NCBI GenBank assembly: GCA_007922195.1
Contig: ML682003.1
Span: forward strand, 6,420,093 to 6,484,092
Source of the DNA: Podocnemis expansa
Taxonomy: Eukaryota; Chordata; Testudines; Podocnemididae
DNA: 64,000 nucleotides
Direction: 5' to 3'
This document shows positions 54,360 through 64,000 of this stretch, piece by piece; within the stretch, counting starts at the first letter, position 1, and each line of letters opens with the position of its first letter. The notes beneath the pieces are model-generated. The model had not been told where the DNA came from, ran no database searches, and worked only from the letters and a program-made list of their open reading frames with translations. Both the position numbers and the translations under genes were made by a program.

Positions 54360-55162
54360 ACAGCCATATAGGTTAGAAATTTCTTTTTAATGAAAATTTG
54401 ACCACAATACTAGAAAAATATACTGTGTTGTGGAACAAATTCTGTGATTGCAGAGAAACATGGGGCGGCTTGTGTGTATGTGACTGCATAAATATGAGGC
54501 CTGCTCTTAAACGTGCCAGGTCTGTGTTAGTGTAGATCTACTGTGTTATCACAGTGCGCAACTGCAGGTCAGGTGTCTGGGTCTCAGGTATTAAACCAGT
54601 GAAACTGCAGCACTGCACATCAGTGCTGACTGTACAAGGCTCCCCAAAAGCCCACAACTGCAATGTAGACATTCACTCAGTCAGAAGCCAGTGTTCCAGA
54701 ACACTAGTAGGCTAGCAAACCACAGTGGTTCTGTGCTTTGCAGAAAATTCAGTCTGCTTTAGCCATTTCGCTCATGCTGCTCTGTCCCACAGTCAAAGGG
54801 ATGCCAGAAAGATGAACATAGGAAGTTATTTACAAGTTAAATTTCCAATTGAAATGCAGGAGCCACAGCAATAGAAGCAAGCAGCTTACAAGTTTGTACG
54901 ATGAGGCAAGTTTGGTACCAAACCACTGCAAGTATGTGACTCTCCTCATCCAAAAGGAAAGTTTATCAATGTGAAACCTGACACCTATACATTTCTCTGT
55001 ACAATAGGGATTGGTATAATAAATGTGCTGTGATAGCCTAATTAATTAATTAGTTTCTGGCATTTAATTCCCAGTCACCACAACACATGGCTTCCCAAAT
55101 GCATTTTTCTGACTTTGGACATGTACTCTTAATAAATGTAATGTGTAATAAAAAATTGTTAC
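54360..55162. other. Intron between the two large-protein exons
   Basis: No recognised feature besides the splice donor at 55162-55158. Confidence 0.5.
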
Positions 55163-58100
55163 CTTTGCAGGGAGAACATACAGGTTTTTTCTGAAGATAG
55201 GAAATTTCACTAAGTTGCACGTTCTGACCACTATTTTGATGGACTACATTTTGGTCTGCATAACTTTCTCCTTTCAAGACGATCTTCTGTGAAGTAGGAC
55301 TGGCCCCCATGACTGAATTGACACAGGAAGAAGGAACACATGTGTCTTCTGGAATGGGTGTTTTGTCACCATTAAGCGTTCTCTCAGCCTGGTTCACTAC
55401 TGACACACAATTTTTGTCTACGATGCTTTCAACATGACCTCCTTTCTCCAAGTGCTGTGGTGACACACTAGCTGTAACATACTGGTTGCTTTTGCTCATT
55501 GTTGCAGTGAGATCTGATGTTATATTTGTGTCTTCATCACTCCAATACACAACTAAGTCTTCTGAGGAGCTGCAAGAAAAACCTGACTCTGCGTCAATAG
55601 CAGCTGCTTTGCCACTGTCATCAGAAATTCCTTCATGGAGCCCATCGCCTGTTCCACCACAACTACCGCTGCTGAGTTTTTGGGTAAGTGGATAACGCTC
55701 ACTTTCAACAGAGCTATTCGATACGTCAGAGAATAGGAAGTCCAAATCTTTGACTTTGCTACTCCCTTCAGACTCTACATGAGGAGACCTCAGGGGAGAT
55801 CTAACAGAAACAGATCTATTACTTAATGCTGAACACACTCTAGACTGAAAATGTTCCTCTTCAGATAGAGAATCTGCACTTGGGCTTTCTGGAATTTTAC
55901 TCACCAAGTCTTCTTCTAGAACATCAGTGCATGGATCTGCTGAACCAGCAGCAGGTTCAGTAAACCCCAACTGACTGCCAAGGGGTAGACTCTGAGGCTC
56001 AGACATTAATTTAACTGATTGTTTTTCATTTACCTGAGGTTCAGTACTTGACAACAGACTTAAACTGGTTCCATCGCTAGCTGTACTGCCACCACTGTTG
56101 ACTTCATCTACAAATTCACAGTCAGCATCTTCTTCTACTTTATTTTCAAGAGGTGGCACAAACATTTCAGGTTTTTTGTTTTCATTTACCAGGTTATCAG
56201 AGTCACCTGTTTTCTTAAAAAATTCTCTCACCAATTGTGCAATATTTTTACTATTTTTCTGCTCCACCTCACCAAGCTGCTGGGCTGTTTGAAGTGTGGT
56301 GTATTTTTGAAAGAACTGCTTTACACCACTACTAATTAACCGGTCATGACACTCCTTCAAATCAGTAGGAGTGGAAAACAAGGTTACTCCAGGACAAGGA
56401 GGCTCAGATACAGCTTCCTGCATTGAAAGAGACACCAAACTACACTTTTTCTTTTGGGAGCACTGCTCATCTTCAGAAACTGAAATTCCAGAATAATCAT
56501 GTCTACTAACATGTCTTTTCAGGGTTTTGAAATAATTATTTTTGTTTGCCTCTTTAATCTGAGCATCTTTACTCCCCTCTTTATGAGAGTCAATTCTGTT
56601 CACAAAGTTAGACTCAGGAGTGTTTAAATTGCCATCACTGTCTGCAGAAGCTTCTGCATATCCTGTGGGCTGATATAACTTTATTTGGGATTTCAGAGGT
56701 TCAGATTCTTCACTTTCTTGCTGCACATGCACCTGTTCATTTGTTTCTCTTTCCTTATAAAATTCGTCTTTTTCTGCACAAAGGCTGGTCAGTGTTTTAG
56801 TTACTGGAGAGTCGTTAGAAACACCTCTTGGAGCCCTAAGAACTGCTAATGTCCCCATATTTAGTTCTTGAATGCAACCATCTAACAACCTATTCTCAGG
56901 CTCTGGATTCTCTAGGTTTTTTCCAGCTTGGATAGAATTAGAATCAGCATTCCCTACAAGCTCACCTGAACTACATGCATCTCTCTTATCCAAACCAAAC
57001 TTTTCATAGTCTTTCACTGATTCCATTTCTCTCTGGCTTTCCGGTATGCAGGGATACTCTACAGAATTCTGTGAACAATGTAGGAGCACAAGATCACATT
57101 CTGCAGTTGTCTGGTTCCCTTCTTTTTCTTCTCTCGGTGTTGGAGTTTTCGCCAAGTGACTGAATTCACCAGCTACAACACCCATGCTATAATTTTCAGG
57201 ACCAGCCATCATAATTTCGTTGACATCATATTCTGCATCGCAAAGAGAATAGCTCTTTTCCTCCAAACACCCATCTGTTAACTTTTCTGTACCTATCACT
57301 GATTTGACACCAGGTGTTTCAATCATTTTATCAAGCTGATGATGACCTAGTTTACTGTCCAGGTCAGACTGCAGAATAATGCTGCCAGAAACACTATTTG
57401 GATCAGAGATGACCGTATCCCTTTCCTTCAGGATTTTGCTATCATCATACTGCATTTCAGTTACATTTTTCATCCTCATGCTATTGTTTTCTTCTTTTTC
57501 CTTTTGGACTGCAGAGTGTGAGACATACAAATTAAGCTCCTCTGCACAGAATGATGCAGATCCTTCTGCAGAGTCAGTTTCAATTTCCTTTAGGAGGTTT
57601 TTAGGCATATTTTCTTTGGCAGATTCAGGTGTTCCAAATGCAACAGCATTTCTGTCTACACTGCATGGTTGTGAATCCATTTCAGAAGTTGGCTGTTTGA
57701 TGTTCCCTTCCTCTTGGCCTATACTACTTTGACTGCCCTTTTCCAAACCAATCGGTGACAAGATTTCCGTAGTCCGATTTTGGTCACATAGCTTCTTCAA
57801 ACCACTATCTATGGCAAAGTCCTCGGAATAAAGTGATTGTTTCACAGGGGACTCTTTAGATTTTGATTCTCTGTTACTACCCAAATGCTCAGGCTCCACA
57901 GCATGGGAATCTGTCTCCTGCTGATTATCAAGGGCACTAGAGGACTGTCGTAATTCTAAATAGGAAGAACTGACAGAAGAGTTCCTATTGTTTTCTAGGC
58001 TATTATTCAATGTTTCCAAATCAAGGTCACTAAAACGTGTATCCGCATGCTTAAATTCCACTTTATCTTTTTCCAGCATTACTGATTTTATACTCCATTT

Positions 58101-61100
58101 ATGGTTTACTGCAGCAATTCTATTTTCATCATTCAATTTTGTATCTTCTTCCTCCCTGGTGTCCTGCTGGGGCAAGGCAGAATCATTTACAGGTTCTGAA
58201 TTGTTTTCCACGTCCCTTTTGTTCACATAGTAAGGGGACTGTATTTGTGAGCAGGCATAATTATTGAAGTCAGAGCTTCTTTCTGCTATTAGAGAAGGGT
58301 GTTTGGATAAGCATAATGAAGAAAGATCATTTACCCTTCCTCCCTCTTCTGAAGATGGATATACTGTATTCCCTTCCATGCTGTTTGTGCATGTTTCTGT
58401 AATACCACTGTGGGTAAGATCTGCTTGTCCAACAGATACAATTGACATAATCTCAGTCTCCTTATCTACGCCTTTGTTTTTCTGCTGTTCAAATATGCTC
58501 TCATTATTGGCAGATCCTGAATCACATCTCTCACTGGGTGCTTTCATAGTTTCTTTGCTTTCGACCCTGTCTTCATCTATATTTTTACAAAATGTATTCT
58601 CAATACTAGCTGACTGGTTAAGCTGCTTCCCCCCTGATGCTGTATCATCCACTACTGAGCAAGCATTAATTTTCTGGCTATCAGTATCACTCATCTCATT
58701 CTTATCAAGAGTGGAATCCAAAGTGTGGTTGACAAAGATTTCAGCTTTAATACCCTTTGTGTTTTCTTCCAATTTTCCTTCAGCTCCAGAGACACACGAC
58801 TGGTCCTCTTCCTTCCATGGAGATCTCTCTCTCTCCAAACTGCAGTCACTCTTCTGTAGAAGAAACTGACCAATAAGTTCTTCACATACATCCTTTGGTG
58901 GCTCAGGGTTCATCACTTCCACCAATCTCTCTCTAGTATTTTCCAAAAATGTCACTTTATTCGGAGAAGAATACAAAGCTACAAACTCTGCTTTTTCTTC
59001 AAAGGTTTCTGACAGAGTTTCTGAACACAGCTTTTTCTCTGGTATGAAATCTAACTTCATCTGTTTGGAGAACTCCCCCCCGAAATTTTTACCAGCATTA
59101 TCATCCTGTGTCGTTCTTTCATATGCCTCTGAAATCTGTTGAAGACTCGAGTTTGTGTCTACAGACATGCTTACTACTTTTCCCTCACAGATGCTAGTGT
59201 TTGACACACTATTTTCATTTCCATTTACCTCAGGTTTTTTAGCCAGTACATTTATTTCTCTCTCATTTATGAGCCTTGTTTGAATTCCCACTTCTACACC
59301 TGATACTTCAATATAATTTATAACTGAAGAAATTCTGGTCTCTGTAGCCATGGAATCCATCTTTGATTCACGCTCATCTTTCTCTTGATGTATAACTGGA
59401 CTATTCTTTGTTGAAGAGGCAGCATTCACATTCCTATCTGGTTGTTCATCATGCCCTTCAGAAGCATTAATTTCCAAATGTATGTTATTGATATCAAAAT
59501 CACTGCTAACCCCCTGCAGTACACCTTTTGTAGATACGGATGAAGTCATAGAAACATGATCTGACTGAAAGCCTTCAGACTCTGTACACACAGGAACACT
59601 TAAACAAACTGCATGAGAAATATTTGCCTTATTGCATAAATCCTGTTTGAAAGAAGCTTCAGTTTCATTTGGGGTTAATGGCTGGATGTTAGTTTCTTGA
59701 TTCATTGTTTCACTGACAGATCTCTTGGCAGATGTAAGTGCTCCAGAATCTTCATATCTGCAAGGACATTCAGGAGAAGTCATTTCTACTGTTCTGGCCT
59801 GCAAACTGCAACATGCTTCACTCAAAGGTTTGAATACTACATCTGAATTAGAGGTTTCCTCTGCCTTCAGAGCTGGTTGCTGAGGTGAGCTTTCACTGTG
59901 AAAAGATCCAGAAGAGCACACACAATCCAAAGTTACATCTTCCAAGTACGTGTCTTTAGATACAATACAGTCTTTAGAAGAAGAAAGTATATGATAGTCT
60001 GAGAGATATTGTGTACACAAGGGCGGGTTCTCTGATGCTGAGGGACCTGCATTGTTTTGCGGTATCTTTGACACAAGCCCATCTATTGCTGCATGAGAAT
60101 CCACAAATGAGTCTCCCTCTTCTGAAGGAAGCACATCCCGACACTGGATAACCTCTGTTCCACTGGCTCTAGAGATTACCTGTTCTGTACAGCTCTGGAA
60201 TAAGGCAGCGACATTAACGCTGTCATCTTCATTTTCTTGGGATTTAGCAGAACCAATATCAAACTCAGAACCTGACATTTTTGTTGCACGCTCTGTCATA
60301 ATTTTATGAGTATAAGAAGAGTTCTGATATTCTAGGTTAATCATTCTTGTGTCTGAAGACACATAGTTCTGACCTAAAGCATTTTGAAACTTATGCTGAA
60401 AAACATGATCTCTCTGTATTGCTCCCACTTCTCTCTCGGATATCATCCTGATTTTACCATTCCTAGGTTCATCTGCCTCTTGAACGTCTAAAGCAGCTGC
60501 AGGCTCCTGAGTTTCCACAGCTGAGGTATTATTTAAAGTTTCCAAGTCTCTGTCAACAACAGAACTCTCACTTTCTACAATATCACTTTCTTTTACTGCT
60601 TTCTCATTTGTCATAAGACAGTTTTGCTCTATAAATGAAGCCAGCTCACCTTTGCAGATCTCATTTTTTATCTCAGAATGCCAAACGTTATGTGAAATTT
60701 CTAAGCCTGGCCCAAATGGTGTGCTTAATTCCAGATTTCTGTTTACAGTCATAGTTTGAAAAAGCACACCCTGCTCTTCTTTAGCTGTTTCATGACTTGA
60801 ACTATCTGGACTTTTACCTGAAGCAATGTCTTCTGGGATGCTGTTTATTGTAACAGAGTCACTGTTTTCTGAACAGTTTTCTACTTCAACAATAACGGAT
60901 TCTGACAAGCTATTTACATGAAGACAGTCCCTTTTCTTTGAATAGGAAAAAGTTTCAACCTCAGTAACAGATACACCCACACATGGAGTTTCGTGTACAC
61001 AAACATCAACATCATGCTGCTCCAATGAATGCTCATTCTGTTCTTCTGTTGATCTTTCCTTTTCCATTAAACTCTCTTTGTAATCACTGACTGATGGCAC

Positions 61101-62084
61101 TTCAACATTTTTCATAGCTTCATTTATTACTTCTGTGACTTGTATTTGAATGGAAGGTTCAGAACTCCCAGGAGTTGCATGTTTACCTGTTTCTTCAGGG
61201 CTGTTAATAACACTGATCTCCATCACTTCCTCATCATTGTCAGAGTTTGCATAATTTCCAGGAACTGACTTATCAGCTACAGGACCTAGTAGCTTGGAAT
61301 CAAGGTTCCCTGCACATTCTACTTGAAATGGGGTTGAAATATCTAGATTGTTATCAGAAAGATGAGCTCTGAAAATTGCTCTTCCATTTAGGTCGCTATC
61401 ATGTGTCTCTACAGCATCCCTTGAATGATGAAAAGGTACTGAAGTTTCCTGACTGTGACAAGTTACAACAGGAGGTTGTGTTTTTGTTTCACCACTGTCA
61501 TGTTTCTCATCCAGGAATGGTCTATAAAACTTTGGGGTGCCCTCTGATGTGCATGCTTGGCCTCCACTTGGTGCCACACAGCAAAAGTCAGAATTAGCCA
61601 GTTCTGCTGTCCTTGAATTTTCCTGAAACAAAGAAAACTGTGCAGTTTCAAAAGTGCTTTGTTGAGAAGACCCTGCAGAGACCACTGAACCATTCCTATG
61701 GACATATTCAGGTGAAGCAGAACGTATAATCTGAGAACTGGGTCTACTGCAATCTTCCAATGAAGTACATGGTGTCGCAGTTGATCGACATGCTGCAGGC
61801 ATTTCTAATTTGTCTGAAGTCACATTAACAGAAATTGTACACAGAGAAGATTTAGCTGAAGACAGTACTGACCCAGCTAATGATAAAGGCAGAGTCTCAG
61901 TGTGCGTGGGAGACTGTATATCACCACAGTGTTTACTAGACTTAGATAGAGCTGTACTGGTTGGGACCATTTGAGAAGGCCATGCCAGCTGGGGTATAAT
62001 GGGAAGGCCAACATTCTTTTCAAATACTAGACTTGAGTTGTATACTTGTGGCCCTTCAGGAGATGTCAACAGTGGTAAGTCAGT
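55163..62084 (-). CDS. Giant exon (6.9 kb) of a large disordered protein
   Basis: An uninterrupted reading frame covers 6,922 bp (about 2,307 codons) between a strong acceptor (CTCTTTCCTACAG) and a donor (TGCAAAG|GTAACA). Such length without stops in AT-rich DNA is decisive for coding. The product is rich in Ser, Glu, Asn and Asp, with no predicted membrane segment, signal peptide or enzyme motif that I can see. Short phrases recur (RDLETLNN / LDLETLNNS; LELSTPF / LDISTPF), hinting at old internal repeats. One helical island, about residues 1920-1970 of the frame, contains KQFFQKYTTLQTAQQLGEVE and NIAQLVREFFKK. Giant single exons of this kind occur in TASOR2, PRR14L, ICE1 and STARD9-type genes; TASOR2 is my weak first guess. 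Phase 0 in, phase 1 out. Confidence 0.9.
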
Positions 62085-62289
62085 CTGTAGGAAAGAGAAA
62101 AGAGTCAGTACCATAAAATATAAGTAACTGAAAAGAAATTCACTTTGGTTTTATGCATTATGTGGGTTTTTTTTTAAAAAAAAAAAAAAGCCCCTCATGT
62201 AGAGGGATGACTTGACATTTCACATCTACTTACAGCCTCTTAACCACTATCACCCCTTTACTTAGGGCTAACCCTGCCACACTCCTCAA

Positions 62290-62425
62290 ATCATTATCAA
62301 TCAATCAATCAATCAAATCATAGGGCTGGAAGGGACCTCATGAGATCATCGAGTCCAACCCCCTGGGAATTGAACCCAGGACCTTCTGCATGTTAAGCAG
62401 AGGTGCTAGCCACTACACTATGTAC
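62290..62425 (-). mobile_element. tRNA-headed SINE with CR1 tail
   Basis: Read on the minus strand, TAGTGTAGTGGCTAGCACC (A-box region), an anticodon-arm-like TCTGCTTAACATGCAGA and GGTCCTGGGTTCAATTCCC (B-box region) resemble tRNA-Val(AAC). These are followed by a CR1 3' end (GGACTCGATGATCTCATGAG, GTCCCTTCCAGCCCTATGAT) and a TTGA-repeat tail. This is a pol III SINE mobilised by CR1. Confidence 0.8.
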
Positions 62426-62575
62426 AAGAGAATTTTTGACTGGAGGGATCCCTTCCTTCCCATATGCAGCTGATGACTCAAATTTTATATTTCCAAAGGG
62501 ATAGCCTTGTTAGTCTAGTCCAGCAAAAAAAACAAGGAGTCGTGTGGCACTTAAAGACTAACAGATTTATTTTTC

Positions 62576-62616
62576 GCATGAGCTTTCGTGGGAGCAAATC
62601 CCACTTCGTCAGATGG
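62576..62616 (-). ncRNA. Hammerhead ribozyme motif, opposite orientation
   Basis: The minus strand reads CAT, CTGACGA, GTGGG-ATTTGCT-CCCAC, GAAA, GCTC, ATG. All core positions are present; stem I is one pair shorter than in its partner at 62697. Confidence 0.62.
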
Positions 62617-62696
62617 TTCAAAGATGGATGAACTTACAGAATGGAATGAAAGGTTGCATTTATTTTCATTTCATTCTGAAAGTTCACCCATCTTTG

Positions 62697-62739
62697 AAGC
62701 ATCTGACGAAGTGGGATTTTCTCCCACGAAAGCTCATGC
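62697..62739 (+). ncRNA. Hammerhead ribozyme motif (type I, minimal stem III)
   Basis: In order: GCAT (stem I), CTGACGA (the CUGANGA core), GTGGG-ATTTTCT-CCCAC (stem II), GAAA, GCTC, then ATGC (stem I return). Stem III would be only AGCT, self-complementary, as reported for minimal PLE hammerheads that act as dimers. The core is complete; activity is inferred, not shown. Confidence 0.65.
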
Positions 62740-62862
62740 GAAAAATAAATCTGTTAGTCTTTAAGTGCCACACGACTCCTTGTTTTTTTTTGTTCAAATT
62801 TTATAGTTGGGGAGCCGATACTTATTGCACTTTAAGTGTAGTCAGTGCTGTTTTCCAAGAAC

Positions 62863-62917
62863 TAGTTCAAGTTCCAGCAGCACTTCTTTTTTGTTCTGTC
62901 TAGCCAAAGGCGGCATC
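62863..62917 (-). CDS. Possible small linking exon of the large-protein gene
   Basis: The exon at 63178 ends in phase 2 and the giant exon begins in phase 0, so an intervening exon of length 3n+1 is required. This 55-bp interval follows a good acceptor (AATGTCTTTCAAG), stays open in the needed frame (MPPLARQNKKEVLLELEL) and ends in phase 0. Its donor (CTA|GTTCTT) is weak, so another interval may be the true linker. Confidence 0.3.
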
Positions 62918-63177
62918 CTTGAAAGACATTAAAAGCAATGCAAGGATGATCAAAGGGAATTCAACATCAGAAGGGGGAAGGAAACAGAGTTTAGTGAAGA
63001 CAAGATAAAGGAATTTATACACAAATAATGACTATCCGTTGTATTTCTATTTATAATATAAACATTATAACAATCTTAAAAAAACCCATGTACCTAAAAG
63101 AATGAAATTTTTGTAACCATCGTCCTTCCTTCCCCAATTCCCCATCTTGCTTGCTGCCATTATTCATTGTATCATAC

Positions 63178-63320
63178 CTAAAAGTGCATTGGGCGAGGAT
63201 CTGGATTTTATTTCTCTGAACAGCATCTATTACACTGTCTACTAAACAAGACTGTGAGCAGTGGACCAGATTAAAGAGGTCAGGGTGAATTTCACACACT
63301 TCCACCTTTAGTCTTCTCAT
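63178..63320 (-). CDS. Exon of the large-protein gene (folded segment)
   Basis: This 143-bp exon lies between a TGTTCTCAG acceptor and a TTTTAG|GTATGA donor. It encodes MRRLKVEVCEIHPDLFNLVH followed by CLVDSVIDAVQRNKIQILA, an alternating strand/helix pattern typical of a compact Rossmann- or PIN-like fold, unlike the disordered giant exon downstream. The internal ATG is not proposed as the start codon, because the exon joins the 63400 exon in phase. Confidence 0.65.
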
Positions 63321-63399
63321 CTGAGAACAGAAACACTGGACAAACAATGAAAAACCCTGAGTACTGTCAGTAATTTGCATTACCTATGCTTTGCCTCAC

Positions 63400-63471
63400 C
63401 TGTGGTACCAAACTCCTTTTCTCTTCATGTGCACTTTGCAGCCGATCTATCCTACAGTAACAATGTTCAAA
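63400..63471 (-). CDS. Exon of the large-protein gene, 24 codons
   Basis: This 72-bp phase-0 exon lies between a CTGTTTCAG acceptor and a CCACAG|GTGAGG donor. It encodes CRIDRLQSAHEEKRSLVPQ with a few residues before it, an amphipathic helix leading into the folded segment of the next exon. Exons 5' of it would lie beyond the window. Confidence 0.6.
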
Positions 63472-63479
63472 CTGAAACA

Positions 63480-64000
63480 GAAGTGCAAGAGGTTTATTTG
63501 AAACATTACTTCACTTTAATTCAAGATCCAGAAAACTAAAATGAGGCAGCCTAATTCCTTGCAAACTATTATTTACTGCTAATTAACAAAAAATGTCAAC
63601 TTCCAGGTTTAAAGGAATTCAAGTTGTTTTAAGTCTTCCAATTTTAATGGAAGTTAGTCTCTTATAGTAACCTTTAAAAGGTGGCTAATTCCCATAATCT
63701 GTATCATAAACAGTTATACTGATAACTTTAATGTTTTTAATAAACCACAATACTGAACTTATGGGAATTCTCTTCTAGATCACTAATTAGAACAGAATCC
63801 TCAAACATTGATCTGCTGAGAAGACTTTGCCAGGAGGACAAGGGCAACACTTTGCTTATTTAGAATGGATCGGATCATGGCCACGCTCACCCAAACTGCA
63901 ACAAGCAAAGGACATTTGGATCAAAATGGAGCGCAGTACATTGGGACTCATAGTTCCCATAGGCCCAGCCTCATATTAAGGAGGAAAATAGCCACTGGCT
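63480..64000. other. Intronic DNA at the window edge
   Basis: No exon, repeat end or open frame that I can support. Confidence 0.4.

Larger units (their letters stand above)
62490..62793. mobile_element. Inverted PLE insertion with paired hammerhead motifs
   Basis: The two halves are inverted copies of the PLE end: GGAGTCGTGTGGCACTTAAAG on the left, CTTTAAGTGCCACACGACTCC on the right. They flank a short core with mirrored GAACTTACAGAATGG. An identical 12-bp duplication TCAAATTTTATA flanks it at 62478-62489 and 62794-62805, so it inserted as one unit. Confidence 0.85.

Noticed and set aside
55163..62084. STARD9/KIF16A or PRR14L as the giant-exon gene
   Set aside because: Size and composition fit, but no kinesin, FHA, START or PRR14-type sequence is recognisable in the visible exons.
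62365..62425. Possible tRNA-Val gene
   Set aside because: The acceptor stem is missing and the sequence runs straight into a CR1 tail, so it is a SINE head.
1..64000. CRISPR arrays, operons, phage or plasmid features
   Set aside because: Spliced exons, LINE/SINE/DIRS/PLE repeats and intron structure show vertebrate nuclear DNA; no regularly spaced direct repeats seen.

Overview
The window is vertebrate nuclear DNA with long introns and exons bounded by GT/AG splice sites, and no bacterial, organellar or viral gene layout. The repeats are CR1 LINE ends, a tRNA-headed SINE with a CR1 tail, Penelope-like elements (PLEs), several DIRS retrotransposons and many small hAT transposons. Together they point to a sauropsid, most likely a turtle. 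No species can be named from the sequence alone.

Two blocks of coding exons lie on the minus strand. From 39.6 kb down to 1.2 kb, 17 exons with fully compatible phases encode a SLIP-GC (NUGGC)-family nuclear GTPase. They carry a P-loop GDTGAGKS, a DLPG switch motif, a TKTD base-recognition motif and a long helical tail, about 920 codons in all. From 63.5 kb down to 51.6 kb lie exons of a very large, Ser/Glu/Asn-rich, probably disordered protein. One of these exons is 6.9 kb, followed by one of 1.47 kb. I cannot name this protein with confidence; a TASOR2-like nuclear scaffold is only a weak candidate. The last of these exons ends at a perfect donor in the phase the first visible GTPase exon needs, so the two blocks may be one transcription unit.

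Layout by position: 1-2.3 kb, GTPase 3' end; 3.0-9.2 kb, a nearly complete DIRS element (minus strand) with an intact tyrosine-recombinase ORF; 9.7-10.5 kb, a PLE remnant; 11.5-12.6 kb, a hAT element with a perfect 8-bp duplication; 11-22.5 kb, C-terminal and middle GTPase exons with Tigger-like, CR1 and hAT insertions; 22.8-29.3 kb, two decayed DIRS copies; 29.6-39.6 kb, remaining GTPase exons; 40.4-50.6 kb, a minus-strand PLE split by two DIRS insertions; 51.6-63.5 kb, the large-protein exons, with a hAT-like element, a SINE and an inverted PLE insertion between them.

The most notable non-coding signal is the PLE insertion at 62.5-62.8 kb. It is flanked by a 12-bp duplication and carries two oppositely oriented copies of a complete hammerhead-ribozyme core (CUGANGA, stem II, GAAA). 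Decayed relatives of this motif recur across the window.
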